A stretch of DNA of 29,499 nt from an uncultured Chlorobiaceae bacterium (GCA_903917955.1 CAIXCO010000153.1:1-29499); one strand, 5' to 3'. Positions 1 to 7,664 are shown, counted from the first letter of the stretch. Program-made: numbers and translations. The notes: generated by a model from the sequence alone, not told the origin.

Positions 1-962
1 GCAATCAGCGGCAAAGCAATGGTTGCTTCAGCAAAAACCATCTGCTCATGAACGGTATCAACCTTGCCCCATGAACTGGCCTCTTTGAGGGTTGAACCGG
101 AAAGCGCACCGTCACGCTCATCGGCGACCGTGATTTGGACCGCGTAGGTGTGCATGGAGACATTTTCATGGCCAAGCACTTCGGCTGCAACAACAATATC
201 CTGGGTAAAGTTTTTCGGCACACCTCCTCCTATCATGAAAATACCGGTCTTATCATTCTCAATCTTGATTCTGGTCAATTCACGAAAATCCTTCACTGAG
301 TCGATGGCGACATGCTGTCCGGGATTCTGCCACTGATGATGCACCAGCCCGAATCCGGCAGAGCAGTCCGAAAAAGCAGGGCAAAAAATCGGTACCCCCT
401 TTTCGTAAGCCTTGTAGACGATGGAGTTTTTGTCGAAATTGTTAGCCTCAATATATTTTGCCATTTCCACAATAAATTCGCGAGAGGAGTAAACCCCTGG
501 CTGCATGGAGTTGGCTATGAGCGCTGTTGTATCATCGCAGACACGAAGATCATCTTCGTCAATAAAGGTATCGTAAATGCGGTCGATATGCAGCTCGCGG
601 AGAATGGCGTCATCAAGAAACTGCGTACCCTTGTAATGGCGGAATCCAAGAGCTTCAAAAAAGTCCTGATCGACAATATTTGCCCCTGTAGAGACAATAA
701 CATCAACCATGTTGTTGTCGATCATGTCAATCAGCACCTGCTTCAATCCCGCGCTGATCAGCGAACCTGCAAGGGTTATAATAACGGCACACTCCTTGTC
801 CTGCTGCATGAGATCCAGAATGGAAGCCGCTCTTGCCAGATTACGCGCCTGAAAGGCAGTATCGCTCATCTGGTCAATCAAGGGGACAATATTCAGTTGC
901 TTGATATCAATATGGCGAACCGGTGCGCTCAGCAACTCCTCTTTTCTGAATCCTGACAGCAT
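1..962 (-). CDS. Deoxyhypusine synthase-like protein (3' end outside window)
   Basis: The first 320 residues can be read, starting at an ATG preceded by a GGGGGT ribosome site; the gene continues past base 1. The protein matches the deoxyhypusine synthase (DHS) fold: an NAD-binding-type stretch STGAN (91-95), PAFSDCSAG (195-203), GGGVPKNF (245-252) and the active-site segment SSWGK (296-300), whose Lys300 aligns with the catalytic lysine of eukaryotic DHS. In archaea and eukaryotes DHS transfers the aminobutyl group of spermidine to a lysine of aIF5A/eIF5A. Bacteria have no eIF5A, so the acceptor here must differ; a polyamine, as in the DHS-derived homospermidine synthases of plants, is one possibility. 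The family is clear, the substrate is not. The gene lies directly downstream of the SRP RNA gene on the same strand. Confidence 0.88.
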   Translation of the reverse strand, partial: MLSGFRKEELLSAPVRHIDIKQLNIVPLIDQMSDTAFQARNLARAASILDLMQQDKECAVIITLAGSLISAGLKQVLIDMIDNNMVDVIVSTGANIVDQDFFEALGFRHYKGTQFLDDAILRELHIDRIYDTFIDEDDLRVCDDTTALIANSMQPGVYSSREFIVEMAKYIEANNFDKNSIVYKAYEKGVPIFCPAFSDCSAGFGLVHHQWQNPGQHVAIDSVKDFRELTRIKIENDKTGIFMIGGGVPKNFTQDIVVAAEVLGHENVSMHTYAVQITVADERDGALSGSTLKEASSWGKVDTVHEQMVFAEATIALPLI

Positions 963-1006
963 AACTACCCCCGACGCGATTTAAAAAAAGTGACAAAACA
1001 AAAAAA

Positions 1007-1106
1007 GAGAGTAAGCTTACTATATCACACACTCAAATTACCGGATGCTGCTTCCTTCCGGATCTGACATGGTTGGGCAACTGAGCGTTGTATAGGACTT
1101 ACTCTC
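1007..1106 (-). ncRNA. ffs: Bacterial signal recognition particle RNA (4.5S type)
   Basis: Read on the minus strand, this holds the near-invariant SRP domain IV core: TCCGGAAGGAAGCAGC, with the GGAA tetraloop and the asymmetric AGCA bulge that bind Ffh. The outer ends GAGAGTAAG (1106-1098) and CTTACTCTC (1015-1007) pair over 9 bp and close a roughly 100-nt hairpin, as expected for a short SRP RNA without an Alu domain. A run of seven T follows on the minus strand (1006-1000), consistent with intrinsic termination. With Ffh the RNA targets membrane proteins to FtsY and the translocon. The exact ends are uncertain by a few bases. Confidence 0.93.
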
Positions 1107-1108
1107 TA

Positions 1109-1114
1109 ATTATA
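1109..1114 (-). promoter_or_regulatory. Candidate -10 box for the SRP RNA gene
   Basis: A perfect TATAAT on the minus strand sits a few bases before the 5' end of the SRP RNA. No convincing -35 hexamer lies 16-18 bp upstream; TGGAAA is the nearest. It lies so close to the inferred RNA end that either the true 5' end is a few bases further in or the box is fortuitous. Confidence 0.4.
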
Positions 1115-1242
1115 TCAGTTTTTGAACTTCTTTCCATCCCTTCAGATTAGAAAAGTAAAAACACGTTCTTTAATATAGTGTATCGAAACGTGAAAACAAA
1201 AAACAAACAAAGCTCTTTTATCTTTCTGTCAACTGTTATAAA

Positions 1243-1329
1243 TTGGAGGACATTAGGAACTTTAAAGAACAACAACCCTGCCTGAAACAGCCTCACTCGC
1301 TGCCGGGTTTCGCGGCAACAATTATTGTT
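1243..1329 (+). promoter_or_regulatory. Leader of trpS with two hairpins
   Basis: This stretch is open in the trpS frame from a TTG at 1243, but the family N-terminus begins at the ATG at 1330. It contains a strong but stranded ribosome-binding-like GGAGG (1245-1249) with no start codon at normal spacing. It ends in two inverted repeats: TGCCG/CGGCA (1301-1317) and AACAAT/ATTGTT (1317-1329), the second abutting the start codon. No tryptophan codons occur in the leader frame, so a classical Trp leader peptide is unlikely. The rest of 1107-1242 is AT-rich and must hold the divergent promoters; TATAAA at 1236-1241 is a possible -10. Confidence 0.35.
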
Positions 1330-2376
1330 ATGGGAATACAACGAATTTTAAGCGGGATGCGCCCTACCGGCAAACTCCATCTCGGTCATTTCACCGGAGC
1401 CCTTGAAAGCTGGGTTGAGCAGCAGAACATGCTTGATGAGCATGGCGCAAGGGTCTATGAAACCTGCTTCCTCATTGCCGATTATCACAGCTTGACAACC
1501 TCGCTTGATACCAGCGATATTTATGCACATACGCTTGACATGCTCGTCGACTGGCTGGCAGCAGGCATTGATCCCCAAAAAAGTCCCCTCTTCCGCCAGT
1601 CGCAGGTCAAGGAGCACGCTGAACTTTTTCTGCTTTTTTCCATGCTTATCACTTCATCGCGGCTTGAAAGAAACCCAACCCTGAAAGAGCAGGTACGTGA
1701 CTTGAATATGGATTCACTGATGTATGGCCATCTGGGTTACCCCGTTCTGCAGGCTGCCGATATTCTCCTCTACAAGGGCAATGTGGTTCCTGTAGGTGAA
1801 GACCAGATCCCCCATGTAGAGATTACCCGCGAAATTGCACGCAAATTCAACAACCACTATCCTCATCCCGTTCTCGGAGAGGTCTTTGCTGAACCGGAAC
1901 CTAAAATCACGAAATTCTCGCGTCTGGTCGGTCTTGATGGAAAGGCAAAGATGTCAAAGTCTCTCGGCAACACGATTCTGCTTGCGGATGGTCCTGAAGA
2001 GGTGATGAAAAAAATGCGCACGGCGGTTACCGATACAGAAAAAATCCGCAAAAACGATCCTGGCCACCCTGAAGTCTGCACGGTCTTCAGCTACCACAAA
2101 AAATTTGCCACGCAGGAACAACTCGAAAGCATAGAGGTTGATTGCCGGGCTGGCTCGCTTGGCTGTGTGGATTGCAAAAAACTGTGTGCCAGTAATATTT
2201 CTCGCGAACTGGCGCCCCTGATTGAAAAACGCCATTATTATGAAGCCAACATGGATCTTGTCAAAGAGATTCTGCTTGAAGGCGAAATAAAAGCAAAAAT
2301 CGTCGCCAGCCAGACCATGCAGGAGGTGAGAGCTGCCATGAAGCTTGGCGAAACAACCTGCAGCAACCATCATTAA
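1330..2376 (+). CDS. trpS: Tryptophanyl-tRNA synthetase
   Basis: A class I aminoacyl-tRNA synthetase of 348 aa that charges tRNA-Trp with tryptophan. The HIGH-type motif lies in PTGKLHLGH (12-20) and the KMSKS loop is exact (207-211); GEDQIPH (156-162) belongs to the catalytic core. The anticodon-side region carries four cysteines, C250, C272, C279 and C282, in a C-x21-C-x6-C-x2-C pattern, close to the C-x22-C-x6-C-x2-C pattern that binds a 4Fe-4S cluster in Thermotoga maritima TrpRS. I chose ATG 1330 because the family starts right before RILSGMRPTG; the open frame extends upstream to a TTG at 1243, but those 29 residues match nothing in the family. No clear ribosome site precedes ATG 1330. 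It is the first gene of a probable operon with the HAD gene (6-nt gap) and argS. Confidence 0.96.
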   Translation: MGIQRILSGMRPTGKLHLGHFTGALESWVEQQNMLDEHGARVYETCFLIADYHSLTTSLDTSDIYAHTLDMLVDWLAAGIDPQKSPLFRQSQVKEHAELFLLFSMLITSSRLERNPTLKEQVRDLNMDSLMYGHLGYPVLQAADILLYKGNVVPVGEDQIPHVEITREIARKFNNHYPHPVLGEVFAEPEPKITKFSRLVGLDGKAKMSKSLGNTILLADGPEEVMKKMRTAVTDTEKIRKNDPGHPEVCTVFSYHKKFATQEQLESIEVDCRAGSLGCVDCKKLCASNISRELAPLIEKRHYYEANMDLVKEILLEGEIKAKIVASQTMQEVRAAMKLGETTCSNHH

Positions 2377-2382
2377 ACCCCC

Positions 2383-3081
2383 ATGCTGAACAAAAAACAG
2401 GCTTTTATTTTTGATATGGATGGAGTGCTGACAGACAATATGCAGTTCCATGCCGACTCATGGGTCGAGCTCTTCAGTGATTTCGGCCTTCAGGGGCTCG
2501 ACGCTGACCGATATCTGGTGGAAACCGCCGGCATGCAAGGGCTTGATGTTCTCCGTTACTTCCTTGACCCGCAAATCAACGAAGAAGAGGCTGAACGGCT
2601 TACCAATCTGAAGGATTTTCTCTATCGGGTCATGTCGCGCGACCGCATCAAGGCGATGCCTGGTCTCAAACTCTTTCTTGATGCCGCCGACCAGAGGGGA
2701 GTCAAACTTGGAATAGGCTCCGGTGCATGCCCAAAAAATATCGACTACGTTCTCGGCATTCTTGATATGACAGAAACATTCCAGGCCATTGTGGATCCTT
2801 TTCAGGTACGCCACGGCAAGCCGCAACCGGATATTTTTTTACGTGCCGCCTCACTGCTTGGGGTACCCCCGTCGGAATGCATCGTGTTTGAAGATGCCCT
2901 TCCAGGCGTCGAGGCTGCCAGAAAAGCCGGGATGCAGTGTGTTGCCGTCACCACAACAAACAGGGCCGAGGCCTTCAGCCATTTCGATAATGTTTTGCAG
3001 GTCATCGACGATTTTACCAGCCTTTGTCCTGACGAACTCCTGAAAAAGCTCAATGAAAAGCAACCCATGACCCTCTTATAA
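2383..3081 (+). CDS. HAD-family phosphatase, beta-phosphoglucomutase-like
   Basis: A 232-aa haloacid-dehalogenase hydrolase with all four motifs: motif I DMDGVLTD (11-18; Asp11 the expected nucleophile, Asp13 the acid/base), motif II Ser113 in GSGA, motif III Lys146 in GKPQPD, and motif IV FEDALPGVEAA (169-179). The helical cap between residues 15 and 85 marks subfamily IA, the group that holds beta-phosphoglucomutase, phosphoglycolate phosphatase and many sugar phosphatases. The acid/base Asp13 is compatible with either a phosphatase or a mutase. The substrate cannot be read from the sequence. The position between trpS and argS, with gaps of 6 and 10 nt, indicates co-transcription but says little about function. 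Confidence 0.88.
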   Translation: MLNKKQAFIFDMDGVLTDNMQFHADSWVELFSDFGLQGLDADRYLVETAGMQGLDVLRYFLDPQINEEEAERLTNLKDFLYRVMSRDRIKAMPGLKLFLDAADQRGVKLGIGSGACPKNIDYVLGILDMTETFQAIVDPFQVRHGKPQPDIFLRAASLLGVPPSECIVFEDALPGVEAARKAGMQCVAVTTTNRAEAFSHFDNVLQVIDDFTSLCPDELLKKLNEKQPMTLL

Positions 3082-3091
3082 AAAAAATCTG

Positions 3092-4753
3092 ATGCTTGAA
3101 TTTTTCTCTCCTGTCATTCACAATGCCCTGCGCTCGGCAGCTATTATTACCGATAAGCCCGTCAATATCGAGCAGCCCGCCGACAAAAAATTCGGCGACT
3201 TTTCAACCAACATCGCCTTGCTTGCCGCAAAAGAGTGCCGGAGAAACCCCCGTGAACTTGCTCAAACAATTATTGAGCATCTTTGTTTCCCCGCCAATAC
3301 CATCGCCAAAGTGGAGGTTGCCGGTGCGGGCTTCATCAATTTTTATCTTACACCACATTTCATCATGCACTCCGTCGAGCAGGTGCTGCTTGACGGAGAT
3401 GACTATGGAAAAGGAAATATCGGCCAGGGAAAGAGCGCTGTTGTAGAATATGTGAGCGCAAATCCAACCGGACCGCTGACCATAGGACGTGGCAGGGGTG
3501 GCGTGCTTGGCGACTGTATTGCCAATCTCTTTATAACCCAGGGATACGAGGTTACAAGGGAGTACTATTTCAATGATGCGGGCCGACAGATGCAGATTCT
3601 TGGAGAATCGGTCAAGCTCCGTTATCTGGAACGTTGCGGTCAAGCAGTTGAGTTCCCCGCCACCCATTACCAGGGTGAGTATATCGGCGATATTGCCGAA
3701 GAGATCTACCGTGATCACGGAACAGCTTTTGCTGAAAACAGTGAGTTGCGGATATTCAAAAAAAGGGCTGAAGAGATTATTTTCGCCTCTATACGCAAGA
3801 CGCTTGAACGCCTCAGCATCCGGCATGACTCATTTTTTAATGAGCACACGCTCTACACTACGCCCGATGAAGGGGGCTTGAACGCCAACCAGAGAGTGAT
3901 TGAGGCACTCAGAAGCAAGGAATTCATCACAGAATACGATGGAGCAACCTGGTTTCAGACCACAAAGCTCGGCCAGGAAAAAGACAAGGTGCTTGTCAAA
4001 TCTTCAGGAGAGCCCAGCTACCGTCTGCCTGATATCGCCTACCATATCACCAAGTATGAACGAGGCTTCAGTGTGATCGTCAACGTCTTCGGCGCCGACC
4101 ATATCGACGAATACCCTGACATTTTGGAGGCCCTTAAAATTCTTGGCTACGACACCGGGCGCATCAAGATCGCCATCAACCAGTTTGTGACAACAACGGT
4201 TGACGGACGAACCCTTAAAATGTCAACAAGAAAAGGCAATGCCGATCTGCTCGACGATCTGATTGACGACGTAGGAGCGGATGCAACCCGGCTCTTTTTC
4301 ATCATGCGCGGCAAAGATTCACACCTGAACTTCGATGTTGAACTGGCAAAAAAACAGTCGAAAGACAATCCTGTCTTTTATCTGCAATACGCCCACGCAA
4401 GAATTTGCAGCCTGTTGCGTATAGCCAAGCAAGAGATCGGCTTTGAAGCCACATCCGACCCAGACCACCACACTCTGCAACTGCTCAACTCTCCAGCGGA
4501 ACTTCAACTGGGGTTTGCCCTGCTTGATTATCCCGATATGATCAAAACAAGCCTTCGTCTGCTTGAACCACAAAAAATGGTTGAGTACCTGCACTCACTG
4601 GCTGAAGTGTTTCACCGCTTCTATCAGGAGTGCCCCATTCTCAAGGCAGAACCTGACATTGCCAAGGCACGACTCTTTCTTTCACTGGCAACTCGCCAGG
4701 TACTGCGCAATGGATTCAGGATTCTCGGTGTGTCGGCACCTGAGTCGATGTAG
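3092..4753 (+). CDS. argS: Arginyl-tRNA synthetase with altered HIGH motif
   Basis: A class I synthetase of 553 aa that charges tRNA-Arg. The N-terminal Add-1 domain (about 1-110) contains KKFGDFSTN (32-40). The catalytic core starts with SANPTGPL (122-129), but the HIGH tetrapeptide that normally follows is TIGR (130-133), so both histidines are absent. The second signature is normal: KMSTRKGN (376-383). The C-terminal DALR anticodon-binding domain is complete and ends in LGVSAPESM. Length is typical and the frame is intact, so this is not a decayed gene; I believe the TIGR form is shared by other Chlorobium ArgRS, from memory only. No clear ribosome site precedes the ATG. The last 38 bp overlap the 3' end of nadD on the other strand. 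Confidence 0.96.
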   Translation: MLEFFSPVIHNALRSAAIITDKPVNIEQPADKKFGDFSTNIALLAAKECRRNPRELAQTIIEHLCFPANTIAKVEVAGAGFINFYLTPHFIMHSVEQVLLDGDDYGKGNIGQGKSAVVEYVSANPTGPLTIGRGRGGVLGDCIANLFITQGYEVTREYYFNDAGRQMQILGESVKLRYLERCGQAVEFPATHYQGEYIGDIAEEIYRDHGTAFAENSELRIFKKRAEEIIFASIRKTLERLSIRHDSFFNEHTLYTTPDEGGLNANQRVIEALRSKEFITEYDGATWFQTTKLGQEKDKVLVKSSGEPSYRLPDIAYHITKYERGFSVIVNVFGADHIDEYPDILEALKILGYDTGRIKIAINQFVTTTVDGRTLKMSTRKGNADLLDDLIDDVGADATRLFFIMRGKDSHLNFDVELAKKQSKDNPVFYLQYAHARICSLLRIAKQEIGFEATSDPDHHTLQLLNSPAELQLGFALLDYPDMIKTSLRLLEPQKMVEYLHSLAEVFHRFYQECPILKAEPDIAKARLFLSLATRQVLRNGFRILGVSAPESM

Positions 4754-5357
4754 CCGAATCCAGCGGATGACGGTAAAGAGCGTGCTCAATGATATAGCGA
4801 TAGACCGATGGAGGAACAAGGTGAGAAAAGGGTGCCCCGGCGGCAACACAATCCCTGACAAGCGTCGAGGAGATCGGAGAGGAGAAGTCGATAACCTTAA
4901 TGGACCCTTTCGGTTGCATGGTTGCCGGAAAGGACGCGCCGGGCCTGGTTGATGCCCGGCTGAAGACGACAATATCACATAATGAAAACAGCACATCAGG
5001 CTCCTTCCACAGGGGAAACTCCCTGAAACTGTCCTCGCCGACAAGCAGTGTCAGATGGTCGGTTGGGTAGAGGTGATGGAGATGGCGCAAAAGATCGACA
5101 GTATAGGAGGGCTGCTGTTTTTCAAGTTCCCACCCGCTGACCTCACTGCACACGCCTGTGCGATTGATTTCGAGGGAAAGAAGCTCAGCCAGGCACCGTC
5201 TGTGCCCGTCGGTTAGGCCTCTCTTTTGCTTGAATGGATTATTCGAAACCGAAATAAGTATTCTGTCAAGGCCAAGCAACTCCCTGGCAAAAAGAGATAG
5301 GGCAAGATGGCCATTGTGCGGCGGATCGAAGGAGGCGCCAAAAACTGCCAGATGCAC
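4716..5357 (-). CDS. nadD: Nicotinate-nucleotide adenylyltransferase
   Basis: Joins ATP and nicotinate mononucleotide to give deamido-NAD in NAD synthesis. The 213-aa protein has the nucleotidyltransferase signature GASFDPPHNGHL (7-18, containing the HxGH histidines 14 and 17), SYTVDLL (84-90), GEDSF (107-111) and the second ATP-binding motif ISSTLVRD (162-169). The start is a GTG, with AGG 6-7 nt upstream; no ATG is available near the family N-terminus. The tail after about residue 195 is extra and overlaps the argS 3' end in antisense. It follows the BamD-like gene by 12 nt and is probably co-transcribed with it. Confidence 0.94.
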   Translation of the reverse strand: MHLAVFGASFDPPHNGHLALSLFARELLGLDRILISVSNNPFKQKRGLTDGHRRCLAELLSLEINRTGVCSEVSGWELEKQQPSYTVDLLRHLHHLYPTDHLTLLVGEDSFREFPLWKEPDVLFSLCDIVVFSRASTRPGASFPATMQPKGSIKVIDFSSPISSTLVRDCVAAGAPFSHLVPPSVYRYIIEHALYRHPLDSATSTQVPTHRES

Positions 5358-5369
5358 GACTGACCTGGA

Positions 5370-6263
5370 TCAGTGTTTGAAATTCTGCTTGATTTTCTCC
5401 CTGACACCTTTCATTTCTCTCTCTTTTTCAGGAAAAAGCTGCACGTACTGGTCGAGCGTCTGCCCTGCATCAAACCACTTTTTGCGCGTCATCAAGACAT
5501 CAATTTTTGCAGCCATGGCCTTCTTAAAGTAGATGGTATCAGGAAAACGTTTGATAAGCTCATCATAAAAGATAACGGCGGCCTTGTATTTTTTAAGCTG
5601 GACATACTGCCTCGCCACAAAAAAAGTATTTTTTGCCAACTTTTCCCTTAATGCCGGGATTGCCTTTTCAGCATATCTCAAGCTGTCAATCCGCGAAAAT
5701 CTGGCAGTTGCCGCAGCATAGTTCTGTTTGTAATCCTGGTTCTTGGGATTAATCTTCAACAACTCCCTGTAGGTCTCAACATCACCGGCAAGCTTCGATG
5801 AATCAACCATTGGATAGAGCTCCAGATAGAGAGAAAACTGCTCTATGGCCTTGTTGGTATACTGCTGATCAAGTTCAAAATGGGGAGAGAGCTTTTCGTA
5901 TGATGTTGCAAGCAGAAACTGCGCAGTTCTTGCGTATGGAGTAGAAGAAATCTGCTGCTGCAACCTGGTAAACATATCCGCCGAAAGAATATATTGCCCG
6001 GAACGGTAATAGGACTGTGCAAGAAAAAAAAGCACATCATCCTCAAGTGCTGTGGCTCGCGAAGTAAAAATAAGTGATTCAAACACTAACGCGGCTTCCT
6101 CGTAATTGCCCTTGTCGTACAACTTCTGTGCCTTGGCATATCCTTCATTCACGCGCTCTGTAGCACTCGTTGCCAGCTTTGAGGATGAACAACCGGAACT
6201 CATCAGTAACCCCATCGCAAAAAGAATCACTGCTGAACGTGAAAAAAATCTGGTAACCGACAT
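5370..6263 (-). CDS. bamD: BamD-like outer membrane assembly lipoprotein
   Basis: A 297-aa protein with a lipoprotein signal peptide: positive N-terminus, hydrophobic stretch (10-21), then SSGC with Cys25 as the lipidated residue. The -3 position is Ser rather than Leu, a relaxed lipobox. The mature part is helical with tetratricopeptide-type repeats, for example about 37-70, 76-110, 112-150 and 215-275. This is the architecture of BamD/YfiO, which with BamA inserts beta-barrel proteins into the outer membrane and so implies a diderm cell. The ATG has a well-placed GGAG. It lies 89 bp downstream of tRNA-Ala on the same strand with no obvious terminator between them. A generic TPR lipoprotein is the alternative. 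Confidence 0.85.
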   Translation of the reverse strand: MSVTRFFSRSAVILFAMGLLMSSGCSSSKLATSATERVNEGYAKAQKLYDKGNYEEAALVFESLIFTSRATALEDDVLFFLAQSYYRSGQYILSADMFTRLQQQISSTPYARTAQFLLATSYEKLSPHFELDQQYTNKAIEQFSLYLELYPMVDSSKLAGDVETYRELLKINPKNQDYKQNYAAATARFSRIDSLRYAEKAIPALREKLAKNTFFVARQYVQLKKYKAAVIFYDELIKRFPDTIYFKKAMAAKIDVLMTRKKWFDAGQTLDQYVQLFPEKEREMKGVREKIKQNFKH

Positions 6264-6352
6264 AGAATCACTCCATTATTCTTTTTATGGAAAAGAGGAC
6301 ACCCGGAAAAGCGAAACTCCAGAGAAAGAGTCCGCTGTGGAAAACGTTTTTG

Positions 6353-6425
6353 TGGAGCTTAGGGGAGTCGAACCCCTGACCTTCTCATTGCGAACGAGAC
6401 GCTCTACCAACTGAGCTAAAGCCCC
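6353..6425 (-). tRNA. tRNA-Ala (anticodon CGC)
   Basis: A 73-nt cloverleaf on the minus strand. The acceptor stem GGGGCTT/AAGCTCC contains the G3:U70 wobble pair that marks alanine tRNAs. The D arm is GCTCAGTTGGTAGAGC, the anticodon arm TCTCG-TTCGCAA-TGAGA gives anticodon CGC (reads GCG), and the T arm contains GGTTCGACTCC. The discriminator base is A73. CCA is not encoded: the next bases are CAA. Confidence 0.97.
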
Positions 6426-6434
6426 GGAATTTTG

Positions 6435-6463
6435 ATTCTACAAATTTTCAGTACTACCTGCAA
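6435..6463 (-). promoter_or_regulatory. Promoter of tRNA-Ala
   Basis: On the minus strand, TTGCAG (6463-6458), a 17-bp spacer and TAGAAT (6440-6435) form a sigma-70-type promoter. The -10 box ends 9 nt before the first tRNA base, so transcription would start almost at the mature 5' end. It sits between the terminator of the atp operon and the tRNA, which supports independent transcription of the tRNA and perhaps bamD-nadD behind it. Confidence 0.6.
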
Positions 6464-6481
6464 ATTGCATCTCAACGGAAG

Positions 6482-6510
6482 AAAAAAATAGCCTGCAAAA
6501 GCAGGCTATT
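6482..6510 (-). terminator. Intrinsic terminator of the atp operon
   Basis: On the minus strand, AATAGCCTGC, a TTTT loop and GCAGGCTATT form a perfect 10-bp stem, running into seven T in a row. It begins 45 nt after the atpH stop codon and is the clearest rho-independent terminator in the window. Confidence 0.93.
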
Positions 6511-6554
6511 GACTGTTGAGTTCTTCGACGAAGAGCGCAGGTCACCGGCCTGTT

Positions 6555-7091
6555 TCAGGAAACAAGGGTACGACGAAGCAATTGAAGCTGATGGCTGATG
6601 GTTCCGTCGTAAATCGTATCACCAATTTTAACGGCAACACCACCAATAAACTGCTCATTGAGAAGCATCCTTGGCCTGATTTTCTTACCAGTAAAATCCG
6701 CAAGTTTTTTCACCAGTTCACCAGCCTGTTCATCAGAAAGCTGAACCGCGCTGGTAATATCAACATTGATCACCCCTTGTTTTTCATCAAGCAGGATTTG
6801 AAACTCATCAATAATTTCAGGCAAAAGCCCTGCACGTTTTTTTCTGGCGACCAACTTTAAAAACAGGAACATTTTCTCTCCGACCGAATCGCTGAAGATC
6901 TCTTCGAGTATATGAATTTTCTTGTCGCCTTTAACAAGAGGACTCCGCAGGGCATGAACGAGATCACGGGAGTTTTCAAGAACACCCTTGATCACTTGCA
7001 ACTCCTCAACAATCGTATCAAGAAAATTACCCTCTTCTGCTGCTGACAAAAGAGCAGAGGCATATCGACGGCTTGCAATGAGACTTGACAT
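6555..7091 (-). CDS. atpH: ATP synthase delta subunit
   Basis: This 178-aa protein is the F1 delta (OSCP-type) subunit, which links the top of the F1 head to the b-subunit stalk. It has the family layout: an alpha-helical N-terminal domain beginning SRRYASALL (7-15), and a C-terminal domain with GVINVDITSA, typical of the family, and a final segment IGGVAVKIGDTIYDGTI close to the end. It is the last gene of the operon, 15 nt after atpF and followed by an intrinsic terminator. The F1 genes that usually come next (alpha, gamma, beta, epsilon) are not present in this window. Confidence 0.95.
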   Translation of the reverse strand: MSSLIASRRYASALLSAAEEGNFLDTIVEELQVIKGVLENSRDLVHALRSPLVKGDKKIHILEEIFSDSVGEKMFLFLKLVARKKRAGLLPEIIDEFQILLDEKQGVINVDITSAVQLSDEQAGELVKKLADFTGKKIRPRMLLNEQFIGGVAVKIGDTIYDGTISHQLQLLRRTLVS

Positions 7092-7106
7092 GGCGATGAG
7101 CAGTTT

Positions 7107-7634
7107 TCAGTTACGTTTTGTTGAAAGATCCTGAATCATGCTGTCAACGATCTTTTTTTGCATGTCAGCATCAAGAGCTGTCTTGATAATTTTTTCAGCG
7201 CCCTTGACGGCAAGATCAGCAACTTCATTCCTCAGCACATCGAGTGCACGGCGTTTTTCCTGTTCAATTTCATCTTTTGCTGAAGCGATCATTTTTTTCG
7301 CCTCTGCCTGCGCCTTGTCGGTAAAATCAGCGCGAAGCTTTTCAGCATAATCCCTTCCTTCACGAATGATCCTGTCAGATTCAGCATCAGCCTTTGCAAG
7401 CAATTCCTTGTTTTTACGCAAAATAGCCTCTGACTCATCCTTAGCCTTGTGCGCACGGTCAATAGAGGACTGAATTCCCTTTTCCCGCTCTTCCAAAGCG
7501 CCAAGAATAGGGCCCCAGGCAATTTTCTTCAGTATAAGCAACACAATCACAAATGTTACCGCAGTCCAGAAAATAAGGCCGGGGTTCGGGCTCAGAAGAC
7601 TACCGGCAAGAAGTATAATTCCTGACGTAAGCAT
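7107..7634 (-). CDS. atpF: ATP synthase b subunit
   Basis: The peripheral-stalk subunit that holds F1 still against the rotor. The 175-aa protein has one N-terminal membrane helix (about residues 17-37, after NPGLIFWTA) followed by a long charged, heptad-like helix rich in K, E and A that would form the b dimer. I start at ATG 7634; the frame opens two codons earlier at a TTG, and a GGA sits upstream of both, so the start is uncertain by two residues. Only one b-type gene is present here; no b' gene is adjacent. A 97-bp spacer with a strong hairpin separates it from atpE. Confidence 0.94.
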   Translation of the reverse strand: MLTSGIILLAGSLLSPNPGLIFWTAVTFVIVLLILKKIAWGPILGALEEREKGIQSSIDRAHKAKDESEAILRKNKELLAKADAESDRIIREGRDYAEKLRADFTDKAQAEAKKMIASAKDEIEQEKRRALDVLRNEVADLAVKGAEKIIKTALDADMQKKIVDSMIQDLSTKRN

Positions 7635-7664
7635 GAACAATGTTTCCGTTAACGATTAATAAAG

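Noticed and set aside
312..956. A 214-aa plus-strand open frame
   Set aside because: It lies antisense to the deoxyhypusine synthase-like gene, whose protein has clear family motifs; the plus-strand product resembles nothing.
1243..1329. N-terminal extension of TrpRS from TTG
   Set aside because: The family begins right at residue 1 of the ATG 1330 product; the 29 extra residues match no TrpRS feature.
3092..4753. argS as a decaying pseudogene because HIGH is missing
   Set aside because: The frame is intact at full length and all other ArgRS motifs, including KMSTRKGN and the C-terminal domain, are present.
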